64,000 nucleotides of DNA from NCBI GenBank assembly GCA_002337455.1, contig DDGC01000002.1, positions 149,447 through 213,446 on the forward strand. Reading direction: 5' to 3'. This DNA comes from Rhizobiales bacterium UBA1912. GTDB lineage: Bacteria > Pseudomonadota > Alphaproteobacteria > Rhizobiales > Devosiaceae. Under the pieces are notes generated by a model that searched no databases, was not told the origin of the DNA, and saw only the letters and a program-made list of their open reading frames with translations. This document shows, in pieces, positions 16,938 through 25,171 of this stretch (the stretch's first letter is position 1; the number at the start of each line of letters is the position of its first letter). The translations under genes and the position numbers were made by a program.

Positions 16938-17818
16938 CCGCTGAAACTCCAATCGTTTCCGCGCGCGGCCTACGCAAGCAGTTCGGCAAGAACGAGATTC
17001 TGCACGGGCTCGATTTCGACATTCCAGCCGGCCGCATCTACGGGCTGGTCGGGCACAATGGCGCCGGCAAGACGACGACGCTCAATGCGCTGCTGGGCCT
17101 GACCCAGTGCGAGGGCAAGATCGAGGTATTGGGGCTCGACCCCTTTGCCAACCGCGCCACGCTGATGAACAATGTCGCGTTCATTTCCGACGTCGCCTCC
17201 CTCCCCCGGTTCCTGCGGGTGCGCGAACTTTTTGCGCTGCTGAGCAACATCCATCCCAACTTCTCCCAGGACAAGGCACGCGATTTCCTCTCGGGCACCG
17301 ACATCAAGCCCGAAGCCAAAATCAAGAACCTGTCCAAAGGGATGATCGCCCAGCTTCACCTTGCAGTGGTCATGGCTATCGATGCCAAGCTCCTGGTGCT
17401 GGACGAACCCACGCTCGGGCTCGACATCACCTATCGCAAGCGGTTTTACCGGCGGCTGCTCGAGGACTACATGACCGAGGAGCGCACGCTTTTGATCACC
17501 ACCCATCAGGTGGACGAGATCGAGTTCATGCTGTCCGACATCATGTTCATCCGCGACGGCGAGTTGATCGTCCATATGCAGATGGAGACGGTCAACACCC
17601 GCTATTGCCAGTTGGTGATAGCCGACCCCACCCATGTGGACGCAGCCCGTGCGCTCGGCCCGATCTTCATCGAAAGCCGGTTTGGCCAGACTGTAATGGT
17701 CTTTGACGGTGTGGACCGCGAAAAGCTTGCACCCCTGGGCCAGCTTTCCACTCCGAGCCTTTCGGACCTTTTCGTCGCGCTGATGCAGCGTGAAACCCAC
17801 AATGCGGGAGCCGCCTGA
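16934..17818 (+). CDS. ABC transporter ATP-binding protein
   Basis: A 294-residue ABC-2 type ATPase. Walker A is GHNGAGKTT, Walker B is LLVLDEPTLGLD and the switch is TTHQVDE. The signature loop reads LSKGM, a variant of LSGGQ common in YtrB-like ATPases. The C-terminal 80 residues are a small accessory domain. It overlaps the GntR gene by 4 bp and the permease by 1 bp (TGATG), so the three form one coupled operon. The substrate is not evident; YtrA-type systems in other bacteria respond to cell-envelope stress. Confidence 0.92.
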   Translation: MTAETPIVSARGLRKQFGKNEILHGLDFDIPAGRIYGLVGHNGAGKTTTLNALLGLTQCEGKIEVLGLDPFANRATLMNNVAFISDVASLPRFLRVRELFALLSNIHPNFSQDKARDFLSGTDIKPEAKIKNLSKGMIAQLHLAVVMAIDAKLLVLDEPTLGLDITYRKRFYRRLLEDYMTEERTLLITTHQVDEIEFMLSDIMFIRDGELIVHMQMETVNTRYCQLVIADPTHVDAARALGPIFIESRFGQTVMVFDGVDREKLAPLGQLSTPSLSDLFVALMQRETHNAGAA

Positions 17819-18711
17819 TGCAGGCCTTCATTGCGCTTATCAAACGCGAATATCTCGAGCATCGCGGCGCCTTTGTCTACGGCCCGGCCCTTCTTTTGGC
17901 GCTCGTATCGCTGGCGGCTCTTTATGCTGTGTTCGGAACCGATTTCAGGGACGAATTCAGTGGGACCCTTCCGACCGTGCTGCGCTTTTATGAGGCGGCC
18001 TTCGCTCTGGGGGCAGCGGGATGGCTGGTCTATCTGGTCATCATGCTGTTCTTTTACTATGGCGATGCGTTCTCAGCCGATAGCCGCAACAATTCGATGC
18101 TGTTCTGGAAATCGATGCCGCAGAGTGATCTGAAAATCTTCGGGTCCAAAGTGGCCGCTTCGCTGACTGTGTTTCCCGCGGCGATCCTTGCCGCCCTCGC
18201 CATCACCGGGCTAATCGCCTATCTGCCGACCGTCATCGCGAGCAATTTCCTCGGCGGCTTTGCGCCACCGACCATAGGGGAAACGGTAAGCGCCTGGCTC
18301 AACATCATGGTTTCGGCCATCGTGCTGTTTGCCATAACGTTGCTGTGGTACCTGCCCTTCCTGGCCTGGGTGGGCCTGCTGGGCACCATATTCAAGCGCT
18401 GGGCCATTCCGCTCGCCTTTCTCATACCGGCGGTGATCGGGCTGTTTGAACGGGTCGTGATGCGCAATATCTTGCAGGATGGCGTCTTGTGGTCCTTCAT
18501 CACGGACCGGTTCGAAGTGAAATTCGAGGGCTTCGATTTCGAAGTGTACTTCCAGCAACACTGGCTCGCAGGCCAGCAATGGGACGGATTGGAACTGGCC
18601 ACCCTCATGCTGACGGGGGTGGATTGGATCCAGCTTGCGGGCGGGATCGCGGTTGCGGTGATTTTCGTTTATGCGGCCAGCGAGTATCGCAGGCGATACA
18701 TCCTAACCTGA
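17818..18711 (+). CDS. ABC-2 type transporter permease
   Basis: A 297-residue membrane protein with about six helices (about 22-42, 62-85, 122-150, 158-185, 190-215 and 270-290). After helix 2 it has a cytoplasmic stretch, FSADSRNNSMLFWKSMPQSD, typical of ABC-2 permeases. It partners the preceding ATPase through a 1-bp stop-start overlap. Transcription ends at the hairpin just downstream. No substrate can be assigned. Confidence 0.88.
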   Translation: MQAFIALIKREYLEHRGAFVYGPALLLALVSLAALYAVFGTDFRDEFSGTLPTVLRFYEAAFALGAAGWLVYLVIMLFFYYGDAFSADSRNNSMLFWKSMPQSDLKIFGSKVAASLTVFPAAILAALAITGLIAYLPTVIASNFLGGFAPPTIGETVSAWLNIMVSAIVLFAITLLWYLPFLAWVGLLGTIFKRWAIPLAFLIPAVIGLFERVVMRNILQDGVLWSFITDRFEVKFEGFDFEVYFQQHWLAGQQWDGLELATLMLTGVDWIQLAGGIAVAVIFVYAASEYRRRYILT

Positions 18712-18713
18712 AT

Positions 18714-18745
18714 AAAAAGGCCGCCCTGAGGGCGGCCTTTTTCTT
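18714..18745. terminator. Bidirectional intrinsic terminator
   Basis: GGCCGCCC (18719-18726) pairs with GGGCGGCC (18730-18737) across a 3-base loop, flanked by an A-run on the left and a T-run on the right. It serves both the ABC operon and the convergent mmsA. Confidence 0.9.
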
Positions 18746-20242
18746 TTACGCCATTGTGGGCATTGAGAACTGCGCACCCCCCCTAAGCCCGGAGGGCCAG
18801 CGAGCTGTGACCGTCTTGGTACGGGTCCAGAACTTTATCGAGTCCGTGCCGTGCTGATTGAGATCGCCGAAGGCCGATGCCTTCCAGCCGCCGAACGAGT
18901 GGTAAGCCAGCGGCGTGGGAATGGGCACATTGATGCCCACCATGCCGATATTGATACGCGAGGCGAAATCGCGCGCTGTGTCGCCATCGCGGGTGAAGAT
19001 GGCGACGCCATTGCCATAGGGGTGCTTGAGCGGCAGCGACAGCGCCTCTTCATAGGTGGGAGCGCGCACCACCGACAGCACCGGGCCGAAAATCTCTTCG
19101 CGATAGATGTCCATTTCGGGGGTGACGCGATCGAACAGCGTGCCGCCTACGAAATAGCCGTTTTCATAGCCCTGCAGCGAGAAGCCGCGACCATCGACGA
19201 CGAGATCGGCACCCTGTTTGTGGCCGCTACCGATAAGCGAGAGGATACGCTGCTGCGCCGCGCTGGTGATGACGGGGCCGAGGTCGGTTGCCGGATCGGT
19301 GTAGGGGCCGATCTTGAGGCTTTCGACGCGCGGCGCAAGCGCTGCGATCAGCCGGTCGGCCGTTTCCTCGCCAACCGGGACTGCAACGGAAATCGCCATG
19401 CAGCGCTCGCCCGCCGAGCCGTAGCCGGCGCCAATCAGCGCATCGGCGGCCTTTTCGATATCGGCGTCGGGCATAACGATCATGTGGTTCTTGGCGCCGC
19501 CGAAGGCCTGCACGCGCTTGCCGTGGGCGGCAGCGGTCGCATAGATATGGCGGGCGATTGGCGTCGAGCCGACAAAGCTGACACCGGCAATTTCATCATG
19601 AGCCAGGATAGCGTCGACCGCGGTCTTGTCGCCGTTGACGACGTTGAGGATGCCAGCGGGGAGGCCCGCTTCGAGCATCAACTCGGCCAGGCGCAGGGGA
19701 ACCGAAGGGGCGCGCTCGGACGGTTTGAGGATGAAGGCATTGCCCGCCGCGATGGCGGGGGCGAACATCCACATGGGGATCATGGCGGGGAAGTTGAACG
19801 GGGTGATGCCTGCGCCAATGCCCAGCGACTGGCGCATGGAATACATGTCGATCCCCGGCCCGGCGCCTTCGGTGAATTCGCCCTTTTGCAGATGGGGGAT
19901 GCCGCAGACAAATTCGGCGACCTCCATGCCGCGCACGATATCGCCCTTGGAATCCTCGATGGTCTTGCCGTGCTCGACCGAGAGCAGTTCGGCCAACTCG
20001 TCCATGTGGGTGTTGATGAGATCGACAAAGCGGAAGAATACCCGCGCCCGGCGTTGAGGATTGGTGGCGGCCCAGCCCGGTTGCGCAGCGGCGGCGGATT
20101 GGATGGCCGTTTCGAGGTCGTCGGCATCGGCCAGCGCGATTTTGGCGGAGATTTCGCCCGTTGCCGGATTGAAGACATCCGCGGACCGGCCCGACTTGCC
20201 CACCACATGTGCTCCGTTGATGAAATGTCCGATGGTTTTCAT
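18746..20242 (-). CDS. mmsA: CoA-acylating methylmalonate/malonate semialdehyde dehydrogenase
   Basis: A 498-residue aldehyde dehydrogenase that converts methylmalonate semialdehyde to propionyl-CoA, or malonate semialdehyde to acetyl-CoA, using NAD and CoA. The catalytic Cys is C281 in GSAGERCMA. The usual general-base Glu motif is replaced by QAFGGAKNHM, the hallmark of the CoA-dependent branch. The same enzyme is IolA, the last step of inositol catabolism, so it probably completes the iol pathway encoded 4-19 kb away; valine degradation is the alternative. The LysR gene at 20339 is divergent from it. Confidence 0.93.
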   Translation of the reverse strand: MKTIGHFINGAHVVGKSGRSADVFNPATGEISAKIALADADDLETAIQSAAAAQPGWAATNPQRRARVFFRFVDLINTHMDELAELLSVEHGKTIEDSKGDIVRGMEVAEFVCGIPHLQKGEFTEGAGPGIDMYSMRQSLGIGAGITPFNFPAMIPMWMFAPAIAAGNAFILKPSERAPSVPLRLAELMLEAGLPAGILNVVNGDKTAVDAILAHDEIAGVSFVGSTPIARHIYATAAAHGKRVQAFGGAKNHMIVMPDADIEKAADALIGAGYGSAGERCMAISVAVPVGEETADRLIAALAPRVESLKIGPYTDPATDLGPVITSAAQQRILSLIGSGHKQGADLVVDGRGFSLQGYENGYFVGGTLFDRVTPEMDIYREEIFGPVLSVVRAPTYEEALSLPLKHPYGNGVAIFTRDGDTARDFASRINIGMVGINVPIPTPLAYHSFGGWKASAFGDLNQHGTDSIKFWTRTKTVTARWPSGLRGGAQFSMPTMA

Positions 20243-20338
20243 GCTCGCTCCTCAAAATTTCCGCGCGAGAATGAATGTCTATTATTATAGCTTCAACGTG
20301 ATAGTTTTCACATTCGATGTGCACAAATCGTAGAGCAA

Positions 20339-21235
20339 ATGAACTGGGATGATATTCGGATATTCTTGGCCATTGCGCGCGAGGGCCAGATCCTGGCTGC
20401 GGCGCGGGGGCTAGGCGTCAACCACGCGACGGTGGCACGGCGGCTGAGCGCGCTCGAAGCCGCCATGGGGGCACGGCTTTTCGTGCGGCGCACCAATGGA
20501 TGCGATCTGACCGCAGAGGGCGAAGCGCTGCTCGAGCGCGCCGAGCTGATGGAGACCGCGGCGCTCAATGCTCAAACCGTCGTCGGGGGCACCGATGCGG
20601 CGATTTCCGGGGTGGTGCGGATCGGGGCTCCGGACGGGTTCGGCGTTGGATTTCTGGCGCCGAGACTGGGCGCGCTGCGCGCCCGACATCCGGGCCTCAC
20701 TGTACAATTGGTGCCTGTGCCGCGCAGTTTTTCGCTATCGCGTCGCGAGGCCGATATTGCCATCACTGTGGCGCGACCGACCGAGGGGCGGCTTGTATGC
20801 CGCAAGCTGGTCGATTACCGGCTCGGGCTTTATGCGGCTTCCGACTATGTCAAGCAACGCGGCATGCCGAAGACAGCGGCCGATCTCAAAGATCATAGCC
20901 TTGTGGGCTATATGGAGGATTTGATTTTCACCCCCTCGCTCGATTACGCCCGCGACATCTGGAAGGGCTGGCGATCCGATATCGAGGTTTCGAGTGCGCT
21001 GGGCCAGACCGAGGCGGTCCGAGGTGGCGCCGGCATCGGCATCCTGCACGATTTTCTGGCGCACAGATATGCCGAGCTGGTGCCGGTGTTGCCCGAGTTG
21101 GGACTTGTCCGAAACTACTGGACGGTGATGCACGAGGACGTGCGCGCGATCAGGCGGGTTTCGGTCGTGGCTGATTTCATTGCCGAAACCGTATCGCTGG
21201 CACGCAGGAGCTTCTCCCGAACAGAGCGCGCCTGA
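20339..21235 (+). CDS. LysR-family transcriptional regulator
   Basis: A 298-residue LysR protein. The helix-turn-helix (about 3-62) reads DIRIFLAIAREGQILAAARG with LGVNHATVARRLSALE, and the substrate-binding domain runs from about 90 to 285. The HTH resembles LysR proteins next to mmsA in other Hyphomicrobiales. The 96-bp divergent gap with mmsA makes mmsA the natural target. The ligand is unknown. Confidence 0.88.
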   Translation: MNWDDIRIFLAIAREGQILAAARGLGVNHATVARRLSALEAAMGARLFVRRTNGCDLTAEGEALLERAELMETAALNAQTVVGGTDAAISGVVRIGAPDGFGVGFLAPRLGALRARHPGLTVQLVPVPRSFSLSRREADIAITVARPTEGRLVCRKLVDYRLGLYAASDYVKQRGMPKTAADLKDHSLVGYMEDLIFTPSLDYARDIWKGWRSDIEVSSALGQTEAVRGGAGIGILHDFLAHRYAELVPVLPELGLVRNYWTVMHEDVRAIRRVSVVADFIAETVSLARRSFSRTERA

Positions 21236-21401
21236 TTCGAGACGGGGAAGTATGGAACAACAACAAACCTTTGAGAATCCCTCTTATTCTCAAACCCACT
21301 CAAACATTCGTGCAATGATCGCGAAGCAAAATTGGGTTGCCAGAACTGTGAAATCAGGCCACCATGATCGTGGTCTTAACCAAGCGAAAGGAGGTGATCC
21401 A

Positions 21402-21479
21402 ATGTCTAGTGAGATCCGCGCAGGCGGGAGCGACTTTGGGTATGAGGTGATTTCAACGAGGCAACCCTCGGCGAAATAG
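21402..21479 (+). CDS. 25-residue small ORF behind a near-perfect Shine-Dalgarno
   Basis: ATG at 21402 to TAG at 21479, with Gly-, Ser- and Glu-containing composition and no signal peptide or helix. The 14 bases just before it (21387-21400, AAAGGAGGTGATCC) are fully complementary to the 3' end of 16S rRNA, far longer than any other ribosome-binding site in the window. A strong terminator follows 70 bp later. This is therefore a short independent transcript between the LysR gene and the ribN riboswitch. I do not recognise the peptide. It could be a leader peptide, a small protein, or an RNA whose point is ribosome binding. Confidence 0.5.
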   Translation: MSSEIRAGGSDFGYEVISTRQPSAK

Positions 21480-21548
21480 CCCGCTCTCCGAACCGCTTGG
21501 TGCAAACGGTTCCAACGGTTCAAGTCACCCCGTGTGACGGTATCATGG

Positions 21549-21587
21549 AAGGACTGTTCGAGTTATCGGACAGTCCTTTTTCTTTTG
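21549..21587 (+). terminator. Intrinsic terminator of the small-ORF transcript
   Basis: AAGGACTGT (21549-21557) pairs with ACAGTCCTT (21570-21578); an inner CGA/TCG closes a GTTA loop. T-rich sequence follows. It separates the small ORF from the riboswitch. Confidence 0.9.
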
Positions 21588-21664
21588 CCCGCTTGAATGG
21601 CGGACGCAAGGCGCCTAGATTGTCCATCGGCGTTTCACGATGGAATGCCTTATTTTAGATTTTA

Positions 21665-21808
21665 CGTTCTCAGGGCGGGGTGAAAGTCCCCACCGGCGGT
21701 AACAGTTCTTTGGACCTGAAGCCCGCGAGCGCCTCGCCACAGTGGTGAGGGTCAGCAGATTCGGTGCAACTCCGAAGCCGACGGTCATAGTCCGGATGAG
21801 AGAGAACG
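21665..21808 (+). promoter_or_regulatory. FMN riboswitch (RFN element)
   Basis: The conserved RFN blocks appear in order: TTCTCAGGGCGGGG, GAAAGTCCCCACCGGCGGTA, AGCCCGCGAGCG, GGTCAGCAGATTCGGTG, CCGAAGCCGACGGTCATAGT and the closing GATGAGAGAGAA. It senses FMN and lowers expression of the downstream riboflavin transporter. Confidence 0.95.
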
Positions 21809-21860
21809 GGAATTGCGCCTTGTTGCGTGCCGTCATCTTTGGATGCGGGGCGCTTGAGGT

Positions 21861-21905
21861 GTCGTCTCCCGTAACCCTGAGGAAACTGGTTACGGAAAGG
21901 ACGAC
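21861..21905 (+). promoter_or_regulatory. Putative expression platform sequestering the ribN RBS
   Basis: GTCGTC (21861-21866) can pair with GACGAC (21900-21905), and GTAACC (21871-21876) with GGTTAC (21888-21893). The folded form buries the GGAAAGGACGAC ribosome-binding region just before the ATG at 21908. This suggests translational control by the riboswitch, with no terminator seen between aptamer and gene. Confidence 0.65.
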
Positions 21906-21907
21906 AT

Positions 21908-22873
21908 ATGAACCAGATTTCCTCTTTGCCCCACGCGCCGGTTCTGGGCGCCGTGTTCATGGTTGGGGCCGGCATTACCTTTGCCATCACCAACATCCTG
22001 ACGCCGATCATCACCTACCAGATGGGCGTACCCTCCACGGCTGTGGTGTTCTGGCAATATATCATCGCCACAGTGTTTGCGCTGCCGCTGATCCTGCGAA
22101 TCGGGGTTTCAAAGCTGCGCACAAATCATCCCTATTGGCACGAGATCCGCGCGTTGCTTTCGGCGCTCGGCGTGCAGTTCTTCGCCTTCGGCTTTGCCCT
22201 TGGGGTGCCCGTCTGGCAGATGGTGGCGCTTTCGATGACAGGGCCGTTTTTCATCCTGCTCGGGGCAACGTTGTTTCTGGGCGAGCGCCTTACGGTGCAG
22301 CGGTTGGGAGCTACGATCACCGGCTTTGTCGGCGCGGTGATGGTCTCACAGATCGGCACCGAACAGTTCACGCTGGCTTCGTTGCTGCCCGTTCTTGCGG
22401 CGCTGTGCTGGGGTTCGGTTTCGGTGATCACGCGCTATCTCAGCCGCGACGAAGAGCCTGAATCGCTGACGCTCTATATGCTGGTACTGATTACGCCCAA
22501 TCACTTCCTGATCGGCCTGCTGCTCGGTATCGCCGTTGCGGTGCTGCCGGCTGGCGCGTTGCCGGCGGGGCTGGCGACAGGGTTCGATTTCCAGCTTCCC
22601 ATGGGCGATGCACTCGGGCTGATCGTGCTGTTAGGGCTAGTGACGGCTGGGGCGCAATATTTCCTGAGCTTTGCCTATAAGGTGGCCGATGCCACCTATC
22701 TGCAGCCGTTCGACGATCTCAAGCTGCCGCTCAATACGCTGCTGGGCTGGATTGTTCTGTCACAAGTGCCGGCAATGTGGTTCTGGCCGGGGGCGCTTTT
22801 GATCCTCGGCGCGTCGAGCTTCATTTTGTGGAGCGAGCGCAGGGCGATGCCGACCCGCCTTCAGACCGCTTAG
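21908..22873 (+). CDS. ribN: Riboflavin transporter RibN (EamA/DMT family)
   Basis: A 321-residue protein with about ten transmembrane helices in two EamA repeats (about 15-150 and 165-305), ending in a short polar tail. DMT-family proteins are diverse exporters or importers, but one directly behind an FMN riboswitch in Hyphomicrobiales is best explained as RibN, the rhizobial riboflavin importer. No riboflavin biosynthesis gene is adjacent. Its stop overlaps the convergent oxidoreductase by 4 bp. Confidence 0.85.
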   Translation: MNQISSLPHAPVLGAVFMVGAGITFAITNILTPIITYQMGVPSTAVVFWQYIIATVFALPLILRIGVSKLRTNHPYWHEIRALLSALGVQFFAFGFALGVPVWQMVALSMTGPFFILLGATLFLGERLTVQRLGATITGFVGAVMVSQIGTEQFTLASLLPVLAALCWGSVSVITRYLSRDEEPESLTLYMLVLITPNHFLIGLLLGIAVAVLPAGALPAGLATGFDFQLPMGDALGLIVLLGLVTAGAQYFLSFAYKVADATYLQPFDDLKLPLNTLLGWIVLSQVPAMWFWPGALLILGASSFILWSERRAMPTRLQTA

Positions 22874-23982
22874 AGTCTGACCCAGCATCCATCGCGGTGG
22901 CTGTGCGCGATGGCGTGCACTGTCTTTTCGATGGCCAGCCCTTTCTGGAAATCGATGATGTGCGCCGTCTCCCCGGAGATGGCGCGCATCACTTCGCGGG
23001 CTTCGATAATCTTGAGCTCATTGAATCCCAGCCCGTGGCCGGGGGCAGGAATGAATTTGTCATAGGGCGTGTGGATGGGCGCGGTCAGGACCGTGCGGAA
23101 CCCCTGCTCGCTCGCCCTGCCCTCGCGGGTAAAGATCTGGAGTTCGTTCATGCGCTCCTGATCGTAGGCGATGGTGCCTTCGGACCCGAAAATCTGGATG
23201 GCGATGCGACCCTTACGGCCCCAGGCGGAGCGGGAAAGTTGGATGGCGCCCGACACACCGCCCGCAAAGCGCAACAGGATATGGGCGATGTCGAAGGTTT
23301 CGACCTCGCGGTCCTTACCGTCCTGGGTTGGTCGGGCGGGAAAGGGTTTGGCGAGGTCGGCCATGACCTGTTCAGCGGGACCCAAAAGCGTCGAGAGAAT
23401 GGATAGCGGATGCACGCCGAAATCGTCGAGCGCGCCATATCCCGAACTGGCTTCGCTCTTCCAGTAAAACAGCGCAGCCGGGTCAGCCATGAAATCCTCG
23501 TCCATTTCCACACGCACCGAATGGACTCTGCCGATGGCCCCTTCGGCCAGCAGTCTGCCGATGTGGCGGATGAGCGGGTTCTGGATGTAGTTGTAGCCCA
23601 GCGCAGCAACGCGGCCTGAAACCCGGGCTGTCTCGGCCATCCGCTGCGCATCAGTGAAGGCGGGCGCCATGGGCTTTTCGCACCAGACATGTTTGCCCGC
23701 CTCGAGCGCGGCAATGGCCATTTCGGGGTGGAAGGCGTTGGGCGTGGTGATGGAAATGATGTCGACATCCGGGTCGGCTATCAGCTCACGCCAGTCGCCG
23801 GTCGATTTCTCGAACCCCAGCGCCGCGGCCTGTTTTGCCGCCAGGTCGGCATTGGCTCCGGCGAGGTGGACGAGGCGCGGGCGTTCGACGTCTCCGAAGA
23901 CCGGCGCGACGGCGTTCCAGGCCAGTGCATGGCACTTGCCCATGTAGCCGGTTCCGATCAGGCCGACGCCGAGAGATGTCAT
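22870..23982 (-). CDS. Gfo/Idh/MocA family oxidoreductase
   Basis: A 370-residue NAD(P)-dependent oxidoreductase. The Rossmann motif GLIGTGYMGKCHALA begins near residue 8, and EKPMAP (near 98-103) is the family's conserved Lys-Pro motif. A C-terminal GFO_IDH_MocA domain follows, with a DFGVHPLSIL active-site segment. It is the last gene of the ABC transporter operon that diverges from iolR. This suggests a second inositol isomer or sugar dehydrogenase (such as scyllo-inositol), distinct from iolG at 30140. The substrate is inferred from context only. Confidence 0.85.
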   Translation of the reverse strand: MTSLGVGLIGTGYMGKCHALAWNAVAPVFGDVERPRLVHLAGANADLAAKQAAALGFEKSTGDWRELIADPDVDIISITTPNAFHPEMAIAALEAGKHVWCEKPMAPAFTDAQRMAETARVSGRVAALGYNYIQNPLIRHIGRLLAEGAIGRVHSVRVEMDEDFMADPAALFYWKSEASSGYGALDDFGVHPLSILSTLLGPAEQVMADLAKPFPARPTQDGKDREVETFDIAHILLRFAGGVSGAIQLSRSAWGRKGRIAIQIFGSEGTIAYDQERMNELQIFTREGRASEQGFRTVLTAPIHTPYDKFIPAPGHGLGFNELKIIEAREVMRAISGETAHIIDFQKGLAIEKTVHAIAHSHRDGCWVRL

Positions 23983-24118
23983 TGGGAAGGGCTCCGGAGA
24001 AAAAAAGACGGCGGAATATGAGAAAACCCATATTACCGCCGGAGGTTGCTCTTGCCCTTCGCGCTCTCGCGAAGGAGGCCAGAATACGCGCCTTGGCGGG
24101 GAAGTTTCAAGGATAATG

Positions 24119-24152
24119 GCAAGAAAACGGCACGATTTATGTCGCGCCGTTT
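24119..24152 (-). terminator. Intrinsic terminator after the substrate-binding protein gene
   Basis: On the minus strand AAACGGCGCGA pairs with TCGTGCCGTTT (one G-U) across a 6-base loop and is followed by TTCTT. It probably separates high-level binding-protein mRNA from the downstream oxidoreductase gene. Confidence 0.75.
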
Positions 24153-24188
24153 ATCTTTTGTCACAGTCGGTCGCTCTTTGACGGCCGA

Positions 24189-25091
24189 TTACTGGTAGTC
24201 GGCAGCGTTGGAAGCATCGACCAGAACGGTGCCTGTATCGACCCATTCCTCGATGGTTTCGCCATTGTTCAGCGCGATGAGAGACTCGATGCCGAAGCGG
24301 CCCATATTGTCGGGGGCCTGAGCGATCGAGGCGGTCATTTCGCCGGCGACGATGGAATTTGCGGCGTCAGGATTGGCGTCGAAGCCGACAACCATGACGG
24401 TTTCGAGCATAGCTGCCTGCTTGAGCGCTTCGACTGCACCCAGCGCCATATTGTCATTGGAGCCGAAAATTCCCTTGATGTTGGGATTGCCGGCCAGGAT
24501 CGTTTCGGTGACCGAAAGGCCCATGGCACGGTCCCAGTTGGCGGGCTGTTCGGCAACGATGTTGAGGCCGCATTCGCTAAGACCGTCATGGGCACCCTGG
24601 GCGCGGGCCTGACCGGTGGACTGGCTGATAAGGCCCTGAAGAATGGCGACGTCCGAGCCAGCTTCGAGGTTTTCGCACATATATTCGGCAGCAAGAGCCG
24701 CCCCGACCTGGTTGTTGGTGCCGATAAAGGACACGCCTTCATTGGTGCCGCGGGTGTCGACGAACACAACCGGGATACCCTGCGCGATGGCGGAATCGAC
24801 CACCGGAGCGAGCGCGTTGGGATCGGTGGGGGCCAGCGCGATGCCGTCCACGCCCTGGGCGATCAGATCCTCGATCTGGTTGATCTGGGCCTGAACGTCA
24901 GATTCCTGGGGCGGGGCGACAACGATCACCTCGACGCCATGTTCTTCGCCAGCCGCCATGGCGCCGGCCTCGACGGCGGCCCAGAACGGATTGCCCGCAC
25001 CGGGGCCTTTCATGCCGAGAACGTAGGTTTGCGCCTGAGCGCCGACGGTCATGGCGCCGAGCGCTATGGATGCCAGAAGCACTGCTTTCAT
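24189..25091 (-). CDS. Sugar/inositol ABC transporter substrate-binding protein
   Basis: A 300-residue periplasmic protein of the RbsB (type I, Peripla_BP_4) family. A signal peptide of about 20 residues ends in GAQAQ. The mature protein shows GMKGPGAGNPFW, NQIEDLIAQGVDGIAL and FVDTRGTNEGVSFIGT, typical of ribose/inositol/fructose binders. Gene order (ATPase, permease, binder) and the adjacent IolR regulator and operator point to myo-inositol (IbpA-like); fructose (FrcB-like) is the alternative. A clear GGGAGG ribosome-binding site precedes the ATG. Confidence 0.88.
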   Translation of the reverse strand: MKAVLLASIALGAMTVGAQAQTYVLGMKGPGAGNPFWAAVEAGAMAAGEEHGVEVIVVAPPQESDVQAQINQIEDLIAQGVDGIALAPTDPNALAPVVDSAIAQGIPVVFVDTRGTNEGVSFIGTNNQVGAALAAEYMCENLEAGSDVAILQGLISQSTGQARAQGAHDGLSECGLNIVAEQPANWDRAMGLSVTETILAGNPNIKGIFGSNDNMALGAVEALKQAAMLETVMVVGFDANPDAANSIVAGEMTASIAQAPDNMGRFGIESLIALNNGETIEEWVDTGTVLVDASNAADYQ

Positions 25092-25171
25092 TTCGTGGTC
25101 CTCCCTTTTTGACCAATCTCCATTTGATTATCGACCATTCCGGCTGGAGCGCACCGGAACGGTGGTAAACC

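Noticed and set aside
21364..21450. Alternative small frame starting ATGATCGTGG before the small ORF
   Set aside because: It passes through the Shine-Dalgarno and has no ribosome-binding site of its own; the 21402 ATG is better placed. Kept only as a remark.
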